From NCBI GenBank assembly GCA_003162255.1, contig PMMJ01000472.1:8216-19492 (forward strand): a stretch of 11,277 bases of DNA, given 5' to 3'. The notes below the pieces were generated by a model. The model was not told the origin of the DNA. It saw nothing but the letters and a program-made list of their open reading frames with translations, and ran no database searches. This document shows, in pieces, positions 1 through 6,105 of this stretch. The DNA is from Acidobacteriaceae bacterium. Its GTDB lineage: Bacteria; Acidobacteriota; Terriglobia; Terriglobales; Acidobacteriaceae. The translations under genes were made by a program, and so were the position numbers. Positions within the stretch are counted from its first letter, which is position 1, and each line of letters starts with the position of its first letter.

Positions 1-311
1 GCCACCGTGAGGATGGGGCCGCGGTGCGACCACAGGCCGTGCAACACATGGTGGCTGTACTGCCAGACGGCTTCGACGACCATCAGCGGAGCGTCGGCCG
101 GGATCTGGCGGAAGACCTCCATGCCGTACTTCTGGGAATCGATGAAGCCGTGCTGCTTTACCGGATCGATGGCATGTCCCCGTACGGCTTGAAAACCATT
201 GCGTTCGATTGCCGAGACGACTAACTCTTCGACTTTTTGTTGCGCTGGCCAGCACTGCCGGTTCGCTTCCAAACGAAGGTCGCCGCTGGCGATAAGAATA
301 ATTGCTTGCAT
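1..311 (-). CDS. L-fucose/L-arabinose isomerase-like protein, N-terminal part (runs off left edge)
   Basis: The first 103 codons are visible and open to the window edge. The protein begins [18 protein letters not shown] and contains the stretch [20 protein letters not shown], which resembles the N-terminal domain of the L-fucose isomerase-like family (COG2407 type). These cytoplasmic metal-dependent enzymes interconvert aldose and ketose forms of sugars such as fucose or arabinose. The catalytic and metal-binding residues lie in the unseen C-terminal part, so neither activity nor substrate can be judged. The ATG at 311-309 is chosen because a good Shine-Dalgarno (GGAGAA, 315-320) precedes it and the first residues form a plausible beta strand. 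It lies 33 bp after the sugar-binding-protein remnant and in the same direction, so it is probably the distal gene of a sugar-use operon. The family call rests on remembered similarity; an uncharacterised sugar isomerase homologue is the alternative. Confidence 0.8.
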   Translation of the reverse strand, partial: MQAIILIASGDLRLEANRQCWPAQQKVEELVVSAIERNGFQAVRGHAIDPVKQHGFIDSQKYGMEVFRQIPADAPLMVVEAVWQYSHHVLHGLWSHRGPILTV

Positions 312-314
312 AGG

Positions 315-320
315 TTCTCC
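315..320 (-). promoter_or_regulatory. Shine-Dalgarno of the isomerase-like gene
   Basis: The minus strand reads GGAGAACCT directly before ATG at 311, placing the GGAG core 5 bases from the start codon. It is the best ribosome site in this cluster and supports independent translation of the isomerase gene even though the gene before it is truncated. Confidence 0.7.
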
Positions 321-344
321 ATTCCAATCGACATATCGCGATTG

Positions 345-722
345 CTATTGAGTTGACATCGTTTGTTGGTAGAGTTCAGTTGCGTTCTGCGGTGTGACCA
401 GTCGCGGCGCCACCGTATATTTCTTTTCGGGACGAAAGTTCGGGTCGCGCAACATTTTCAGCGCAATTTCGACCGTTTTATCCACACGCAAAGGATAGAC
501 AAAGGTCGCCGCCAAAATTCCATCGGCCACCTTCTTAATTCCTCCGGCCGCACCTCCAAATCCATCGACACCTACAAAAATCATCTCTCGCTCCCGCCCC
601 AGTTCCTTGGCCGCGAGATACGCTCCCACGGCCATGGGATCGTTGTGGGCATAGACAACGTCGATGGATGGCGGTCCACGCAGCACCTCGGTCATCCACT
701 TATGCCCGCGCAGTCGATCCGA
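345..722 (-). pseudogene. C-terminal remnant of an RbsB-type periplasmic sugar-binding protein
   Basis: About 125 codons are open between a TGA at 725-723 and the TAG stop at 347-345. The stretch SIDVVYAHNDPMAVGAYLAA, followed by MIFVGVDGFGG and a conserved tail, is the second lobe of the Peripla_BP_4/ribose-binding-protein fold; the HND and VGVDG segments normally contribute to the sugar cleft. Complete family members are about 300-350 residues with a signal peptide. Here the signal peptide, lobe I and hinge are all missing. The recognisable homology begins only two or three codons after the TGA, at SDRLRGHKWMTEV, so the gene is cut at its 5' side. The first ATG (695) has no convincing Shine-Dalgarno and would yield a 116-residue half-domain without export signal, so a functional protein is unlikely. 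It sits 8 bp after the glycosidase stop and 33 bp before the isomerase. It was probably the solute receptor of an ABC sugar importer whose ATPase and permease genes are not in the window. Confidence 0.78.
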
Positions 723-730
723 TCATCCCG

Positions 731-3144
731 TCAATGGGTCAAATCCACCACGTGCTCGCCCCGCGATACTCCGAAGCTGGCGCTTCCCTCGATCACCTTG
801 ACCTGGCGGACGTTGTTGCCGTCAATGACCACCTTCACCGGCCCGACATCGAATTCGCTGATCGTAAGGTGGAGATCACGCTCGCTCTTCAGTCTCATCG
901 ACACACGACTGGAAGATTTCTCGTAGCTTCGCACCACAATCCCCGCGTCTGCCTGCAAGCGCACTTTCCCATCGCGTGCGACCTCAGTCTTGCCGGGTCC
1001 AACGGCTACATCGTACGTATGATTCTGCCACGTGGCGCGATACAGGCGGACTTCGGCGCTGGAATTTAACGTTCCAAATCGCAGGCCATCCCACGGATTC
1101 GCGTCCATATATACCTCGACCCCGAGAAGGCACAACAAAGCTCCCCAGGTGTAGTGGAGATCGCCGCCGCCGCTGCCTCCCCAGGCGTGGTAAAGCTCGT
1201 CGTCGTGCTGGTTAATTTTCCAGTCGTTCATGAAGAGGGCATAACTTTTCTGGGCGAACTCCAGGGCCGCCTGGTCGAAGCCATAGCGATCGATGGCGTG
1301 GTAGAGCAGGTAATTCGTGGGGCCCCAGATGCTGCCACGCCAGTAATACTGATCGGCAAATGCCGGATCGTTGCGCGCAGTCGTTGGCGCCACATAATCC
1401 CCCCAGAATTCCTTGGGATTGAGCAGGTGCTCGCGCACCATCCTCTCCGCTTGTTGCGGCGTAGCGATGCCAGCGAGCATGGGATAGAAGCTGCTCGGGG
1501 AAAGCCGCTTCGAGAACTCGCCATTCCAGAATCGGTTTTCGTAGATCCCGTCATTTTCGTTCCAGAGCTTTTCCCGCACGAGCCGCTTCGTCTTCTCGTA
1601 GTCGGACTGAAAGGCTTGCCGGTCGTCCTCTTTGCCGAGTTGCGCGGCCAGCGCCGCCAGACTTTCCGCGTCCAAGGCATACAAAGAGTTCAATCCCACA
1701 TCGTCGAGGTCCATGGTGTAGGTATGCGGGTCGTAGTGGACGTCATCCCACATCGGATTGTCATCCATCCCCGATTCCCATCGGGCATGCATCAGGAAGC
1801 CGCGGCCACCGCTCGATACGCCCGATCTCCGGTCGCTGCCCCACTCCAGCAGTCCATCCCGGTTGCCATCGCGCCACGGCTGTCCGTCACCGCGATCTTT
1901 GAACCACCACTCGTGCCACTTCTTGAGCCGTGGATAAGCCCACTTCAGCATTTCGTCGTCGGGATAGCGCTGCAGCACTTCCAGACGCAGTACGCTCCCA
2001 CCGGCGGCTGCGAGCGATCCGGCGAAGTGCCGGCTCCGGTAACGCCATTGGGAATCAATCCGCTCTCGGTTTGAGCCAGCAGAAGCGCTCGAATTGTGGC
2101 CAGGGACTGGTCTTTGTCCTCCAGACTAGTCAGCAGCGATCCGAAAAAGCCATCCCACTCTCCCAGCACCCAACCCGCGCCGTGAGCCCACTTCCGGCTG
2201 ATACTGGGAAACACCAGATCTTGGCGCGGTGCGTACAGCGTGTTCCAGAACATGTTGTTGCCGATCGCATCCGGGGCGCCTGCAAACAGGCCTTCCGCCG
2301 CAGGTCGCCGCCGCGAGTATGCTTCGGACTTTTCCTTGAGCAGGGTATCGATCTTCCCGGGCGCGAGCAAGCCCCGGGCTCGCTCGAGAAGTTCCTGTTT
2401 GTTCCACCCCAGAGTGGCGACAAAGTGCGCCGTGCGCGACTGCCCGGTCACGAACTGAAGCCCGGCCGCGTTCCTCGACGGGTCGCTGTCAATCGAGTCG
2501 ACCAGGACCCCCGCATTTTTCATAGTGTCGCGCAATTGATCGACGGAAGGGTAGGTGCCGCTGCCCATTGTCGGCCGGTCGATCATGGCCACGAATTGGC
2601 TGGAGAGTCCGAAAACACCGTCAAAATAGCGCTCGCCCACAATCGCCTGTTTGTTCGCTTCCACCGCATAGACGCCCGGCAAACCCCAAAGAGTTCCTGC
2701 AAGGGGAATGTAAGTTTCGAGAACGATTTGGAAATCGGAGTCAGCGGTGATTGTTCCGACAACCGTCGTCTCGTCAATCCGCGACCATTCGAGCGTGATC
2801 AGCGCATTGCGCGGGGGAACTGCCCACGACATGCGGCAGTAGGACGCGTCCGGAGCATGGGGCCCAACCTCCCGTACGGAATCGAAGATAGCGGGTCCAT
2901 CGATAAAGGTTTGGCTGAACGATCCGAATCTAAATGCAAAGTCGGAGGGTTGCCGGAACGCCTGCGCCGCGAAAACCACGCCGTTCCAGGCATCGGCATC
3001 GAGGGCATCGACATGGAGGTGGTCAAAACTGGGTGTGCTCCGGTTTGCCTCCGCTCCCGCTGCCAACGAAGCAGAGAGCAACAGAAGAACGCAGCTGACA
3101 AGTAACGGCACGCAAGAGATTTTTTTGCCGCTCAACCATTGCAC
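731..3144 (-). pseudogene. Secreted GH63/MGH1-like (alpha/alpha)6 glycosidase, split by a -1 frameshift
   Basis: Two overlapping frames make one protein of about 804 residues once a single base is restored near 1978. Residues 1-30 are a Sec signal peptide (hydrophobic core VPLLVSCVLLLLSASLAAG), so the enzyme acts in the periplasm or outside. Residues about 35-265 look like an N-terminal beta domain. From about 290 to 675 runs an (alpha/alpha)6 barrel with GH63/mannosylglycerate-hydrolase-like signatures: NNMFWNTLYAP, GEWDGFFGSLL, ESGMDDNPMWD, WRGSIWGPTNYLL and DELYHAWGGSGGG. By family analogy the acid is Asp461 (SGMDD) and the base Glu650 (DELYHAW). A C-terminal beta domain follows. The linkage cleaved is unknown; alpha-glucosidic or alpha-mannosidic bonds are typical of the clan. 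The start is GTG at 3144 with GAGGA six bases upstream. Both halves are well conserved and carry no other stop, so the lesion is recent or a sequence error. If real, only a barrel fragment lacking both catalytic residues is made. Confidence 0.82.
1976..1981 (-). other. Frameshift site in the glycosidase gene
   Basis: The upstream frame is sensible through GAYCVWK, whose Lys codon AAG is at 1980-1978, and then runs into CCSAIPTTKC and a stop. The downstream frame is sensible from GTG at 1978 (VLQRYPDDEML). Inserting one G after AAG gives TGG AAG GTG CTG CAG and the continuous peptide VWKVLQRYPDD. The local sequence TGGAAGTGCTG is therefore best explained by loss of one G from an ancestral GG. 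There is no X XXY YYZ slippery heptamer and no clear downstream hairpin, so programmed frameshifting is not supported. Confidence 0.8.
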
Positions 3145-3257
3145 AGGGAATCCTCGCTGCCAAGGAAAGCGATCGTGCGAAGCTTACCATTCGTCTCGGG
3201 AAAGCAGGAGGTTGATCGTTGCGGATCCAAGTTGGGTGGCACCTGCGGGCGCAGTTT
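3145..3257. other. Intergenic gap between the kinase operon and the sugar cluster
   Basis: These 113 bases are the only sizeable gap in the window. I looked for a rho-independent terminator after the kinase stop and found no stable GC stem followed by a T run in the minus direction; the best inverted repeat is a 4-bp CGAA/TTCG pair. I also found no convincing -35/-10 pair and no correctly oriented sigma-54 site for the glycosidase gene. Read-through from the efflux operon therefore cannot be excluded. Confidence 0.5.
3151..3155 (-). promoter_or_regulatory. Shine-Dalgarno supporting the GTG start of the glycosidase
   Basis: The minus strand reads GAGGA, six bases, then GTG at 3144-3142. This spacing, together with the signal peptide that begins right after, decides the GTG start. 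A nearby ATG at 3139-3137 is out of frame. Confidence 0.6.
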
Positions 3258-4694
3258 CTAGGTACGCGGCAGTCTCACCCGTACCTGGCAGCCTCTCCTT
3301 CCGCTTCGGTTGGACAACTCAATCGAGCCTCCGTGCACTTCGGCGATCTGGCGAGAGAGTGCCAAGCCTATGCCGCTGCCCGCGGGCTTGGTCGTATAGA
3401 ACGGCACAAACGCATTGCTTGGATTGAGCAGTCCCGGCCCGTTATCGTCGATGGTAAGCACAATGCCATGGTCTTCGACTTTCCAACTCAGTGTTACCTG
3501 CGGCTGGGAAGCCTCCGCGCCCGTTCCGGAATCGCTCTGAGTGCCGTTCGCCGGGCTTAGGTCAAGAGCCGCTTCGACGGCGTTGCGCACCAGATTAATC
3601 AGCATCTGCTCGATCTGGTCGGGATCGACCATCAAAGTCACATCCGGACCCGGAAAGATCGTTACCGCGAGCCGCGTCTCGAGAAAAACAACCCGCTCCA
3701 CGATGGGGAAGAGCGCGACCTTTCGCAATGACGGAGGCGGCATTTGCGCCAATTGCCGATACGCCTGCAGAAATCGGTTCAGCGACGCGGAGCGCGTTTC
3801 AATGATCTCCAAACCTCGCTCAAAATCATGACGCTGTTCGGGATAAAGTTGCGCCTCCGCCAGGCGGGCACTGAGGCTTCCTGCGATCGACTTGATGGGG
3901 GTCAGCGAATTGTTGAGTTCGTGCCCAAGCACTCGAATCAACCGTTGCCAAGCGCGGCGCTCCTCCTCGCGGAGCGCTCGGCTGACGTCCGACAAGACAA
4001 CCAGCGTGTGCGGCAGGCCTTTCTCGCGGAACTTACTTTGCCGCACTAGCCAGCGGGCGCTCGAACTGCTGCTCAGACTATTGCTCGGCAAAGCGACGAG
4101 TGCCTCATTCGCCGCGCTCAGGCAATCGGCTAGTCCGATCTCGTCGGCAGTGCGTCCGAGGAGGCGAACGGCAGCTTGTTGCAGGAGTTTTTCGCCCGCG
4201 GGATTTACCAGTCGAAGCACTCGGTCCGGGTCAAAGGCGAACAACGGAGCATCGATTTCTTCCACCACGCGCCGCAAAAGCGCAGTCGCTTCAATGGCGC
4301 GGATGCGCTGATCCGTGAGCAGATCGGCCAAGGCGTTGACTTCAAGCGAAAGCTCCCCGATCGCGTCACCGGTGGTCGCTCCGCGGGCTCGAAAGGAATA
4401 GTCTTCCTCGCGCAGCGCCGCAACCACGTTCGCCAATGTCTGCAACGGACGCACGATTTGCTCGTGCAATGCCGCGGCCAGCGCCCACCAGACCAATAGC
4501 TCTAGCAATGACAGCGCCAACTTCGATTCCGTGGACCACGACTGCATCCAGATAAGAATGCCGCTGACCAAAATTCCGGGTAAGGCGACGAGCAGGGAGT
4601 AGAGGCTGATACGACGCTCGTAGAGGAGGCGAACCCGCTTGCGAGGAACCTTCCGCCTTGCTGCCATGCCGCTGGTCGGCGGGCTAGAGGCCAT
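3258..4694 (-). CDS. NtrY-like membrane sensor histidine kinase
   Basis: This 478-residue protein is the likely phosphodonor for the adjacent NtrC-type regulator. A basic N-terminus (residues 13-28) leads into two closely spaced membrane helices, about 31-51 and 58-77, with only a few residues between them, so there is almost no periplasmic sensor domain. A HAMP-like linker (about 78-132) and a PAS-like domain (about 135-240) follow, so sensing is probably in the membrane or cytoplasm. The H-box is LGHELNNSLTPIKS with His258 as phosphoacceptor, a form typical of NtrY-like kinases. The ATPase domain has an N-box at Asn371 (LVRNAVEAAL), G1 DDNGPGL (416-422) and G2 GSGIGLAL (439-446). A variable Gly/Ser/Thr-rich loop (about 381-397) separates N-box and G1. 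The ATG overlaps the regulator's end by 11 bp and is preceded by GGAGAAG inside its last codons, so translation is coupled. It is the last gene of the operon. Confidence 0.93.
   Translation of the reverse strand: MASSPPTSGMAARRKVPRKRVRLLYERRISLYSLLVALPGILVSGILIWMQSWSTESKLALSLLELLVWWALAAALHEQIVRPLQTLANVVAALREEDYSFRARGATTGDAIGELSLEVNALADLLTDQRIRAIEATALLRRVVEEIDAPLFAFDPDRVLRLVNPAGEKLLQQAAVRLLGRTADEIGLADCLSAANEALVALPSNSLSSSSSARWLVRQSKFREKGLPHTLVVLSDVSRALREEERRAWQRLIRVLGHELNNSLTPIKSIAGSLSARLAEAQLYPEQRHDFERGLEIIETRSASLNRFLQAYRQLAQMPPPSLRKVALFPIVERVVFLETRLAVTIFPGPDVTLMVDPDQIEQMLINLVRNAVEAALDLSPANGTQSDSGTGAEASQPQVTLSWKVEDHGIVLTIDDNGPGLLNPSNAFVPFYTTKPAGSGIGLALSRQIAEVHGGSIELSNRSGRRGCQVRVRLPRT
4684..4694 (-). 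other. 11-bp overlap coupling regulator and kinase genes
   Basis: The shared minus-strand bases ATGGCCTCTAG hold the kinase start codon and the regulator stop codon in different frames. The kinase ribosome site GGAGAAG (4696-4702) is made of the regulator's Glu-Lys codons. Ribosomes finishing the regulator can re-initiate here, which helps keep the pair stoichiometric. Confidence 0.75.
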
Positions 4695-6102
4695 ACTTCT
4701 CCATGCGCCGATAGAGCGCGCCCCGGCTCAGCCCCAAGGCTTCGGCGGCTTGGCTGATGTTTCCCTGAAAACGCTGCAGAGCCTTTCGAATCAGGAGCGC
4801 TTCCACCGCCTCCAGGCTGAGCTCTTCGAGATTTTGGGCTTGCGGCCTCTGCAGATTCAGCCCGAGATCCGCGGGTTGAATCTCGTGTCCGCGGCACATC
4901 AGGACGGCGCGCTCCAGCGTGTGTTCGAGTTCTCGAACATTGCCTGGCCAGGAATATTGCGCCATGAACTGCAGCGCGGAACTGTCGAATCCTTCGATTT
5001 CGCGGCGATAGCGAGAGGCATAGCGACGGAGAAAATGGATGGCGAGAGTCGGAATATCTTCGCGGCGTTCGCGGAGCGGCGGCACGTGAATCTCGACGGT
5101 GTTGAGACGAAAAAGCAGATCCTCGCGGAACTGGCCCGAAGAACATGCAGCCTGAAGGTCGGTATTCGTCGCCGAGATCACACGTACATCGATCTTCCGC
5201 GGCCGCGAGGATCCGAGCCGCTCGATCTCTCCGGATTCGAGCACACGTAGTAATTTCGCCTGTTGCCGGATGGGCACATTTCCGATTTCGTCCAGAAAGA
5301 TCGTTCCGCCGTCGGCGAGTTCGAATCGCCCGATGCGGTCGGTTCGTGCGTCCGTGAAGGCGCCCTTCACGTGGCCGAACAGTTCGCTTTCGAACAGTCC
5401 CTCCGCCAACGCGCCCGTGTTCACCGCAACCAGCGGGCGTGAAGCGCGCGAAGAAAGAGCATGCAGCGTTTGCGCGACCACTTCTTTGCCGCTGCCGTGT
5501 TCGCCTGTAATCAAGACATTCGCGTCGGAAGGACCGACCCGTGCCATGGCCTCCAGCACAGGCTGCATGGAAGCCGCCGCGGCGATGAAGTCCGGGCGCC
5601 CTTCAATTTGAAGAAGCCGGTTCTCCGCCGCCAGTCGCTCGGCGCGTTGCAAGGCACGATGCAATTCGACTTGCGTCCGCAAAATAGCGAGCAGGCGCTC
5701 ATTTTCCCAGGGCTTTTGGATGAAGTCTCGTGCTCCGCGGCGCATGGCTTCGACGGCCAGTCCAACATTGCCCCATGCGGTCATGACGATCACTGGGAGA
5801 TTGCTATCGAGCGCCACGATTTCCGAAAGAAGATCCAAGCCCTCCTGGCCAGAAGTGGTGTCGCGCGTGTAGTTGAGATCGATCAGCAGCGCATCGTAAG
5901 AATCCGCCGCCAAGGCCTCTCGAACCTCGGCGGGAGAGGTGGCGCTCTCCACGCGATAGCCTTGGGGATGAAGCAGGAGTTCGATAGCTTCGAGAATGTG
6001 CGGCTGATCGTCAGCCGCCAGAATGCGGGGCGCGCGGTTCTCACGGGTTTGGGAAGGCGGCGGCGCGTTGCGAAGATCTTGCGGCTTGGCCGAAGTTGGC
6101 AT
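4684..6102 (-). CDS. NtrC-family sigma-54-dependent response regulator
   Basis: This 472-residue protein has the three-domain NtrC layout. The receiver spans about 25-145, with an acidic pair at Asp31-Asp32, predicted phosphoacceptor Asp75 (ALLIDLNYTRD), Thr108 and Lys130. A short insertion (DTTSGQEG) follows the phosphorylation site. The AAA+ sigma-54 interaction domain spans about 170-395, with Walker A GEHGSGKE (200-207), L1 loop GAFTDA (247-252), Walker B GGTIFLDEIG (265-274), an arginine-finger region near FREDLLFRLN, and sensor II at YSWPGNVREL. The C-terminal Fis-type helix-turn-helix is NISQAAEALGLSRGALYRRM (448-467). When phosphorylated by the neighbouring kinase it should oligomerise and drive ATP-dependent opening of sigma-54 promoters, probably for this efflux operon. 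The GAFTDA loop departs from the common GAFTGA. The start lies 3 bp after the TolC-like stop with no strong Shine-Dalgarno, implying coupled translation. Confidence 0.94.
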   Translation of the reverse strand: MPTSAKPQDLRNAPPPSQTRENRAPRILAADDQPHILEAIELLLHPQGYRVESATSPAEVREALAADSYDALLIDLNYTRDTTSGQEGLDLLSEIVALDSNLPVIVMTAWGNVGLAVEAMRRGARDFIQKPWENERLLAILRTQVELHRALQRAERLAAENRLLQIEGRPDFIAAAASMQPVLEAMARVGPSDANVLITGEHGSGKEVVAQTLHALSSRASRPLVAVNTGALAEGLFESELFGHVKGAFTDARTDRIGRFELADGGTIFLDEIGNVPIRQQAKLLRVLESGEIERLGSSRPRKIDVRVISATNTDLQAACSSGQFREDLLFRLNTVEIHVPPLRERREDIPTLAIHFLRRYASRYRREIEGFDSSALQFMAQYSWPGNVRELEHTLERAVLMCRGHEIQPADLGLNLQRPQAQNLEELSLEAVEALLIRKALQRFQGNISQAAEALGLSRGALYRRMEKYGL

Positions 6103-6105
6103 GGG

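Noticed and set aside
345..695. A genuine small 116-residue protein instead of a receptor remnant
   Set aside because: It lacks a signal peptide and ribosome site, and it is exactly the second-lobe portion of a longer known fold, with homology continuing upstream of the ATG to the stop codon.
1899..1917. TGGCAC on the minus strand, a possible sigma-54 promoter inside the glycosidase
   Set aside because: The -12 position reads GTGG rather than TTGC, and the bases are explained by the conserved WHEWW coding sequence.
1976..1981. Programmed ribosomal frameshift in the glycosidase
   Set aside because: There is no slippery heptamer or evident stimulatory hairpin, and the family does not use frameshifting. 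A one-base deletion explains the data simply.
1154..2074. Plus-strand open frame of 306 codons opposite the glycosidase barrel
   Set aside because: It has no recognisable motif, and it crosses the frameshift site, which breaks the real gene on the other strand. Judged a mirror frame.
1930..3105. Plus-strand open frame of 391 codons opposite the glycosidase
   Set aside because: The translation is rich in Arg, Ser and Pro without domain sense, while the minus strand carries clear glycosidase motifs. It is an antisense shadow of GC-rich coding DNA.
3237..3242. TGGCAC, a possible sigma-54 -24 element in the gap after the kinase
   Set aside because: It is on the plus strand, so it would point into the 3' end of the kinase gene, and no TTGC-like -12 element follows at the right spacing.
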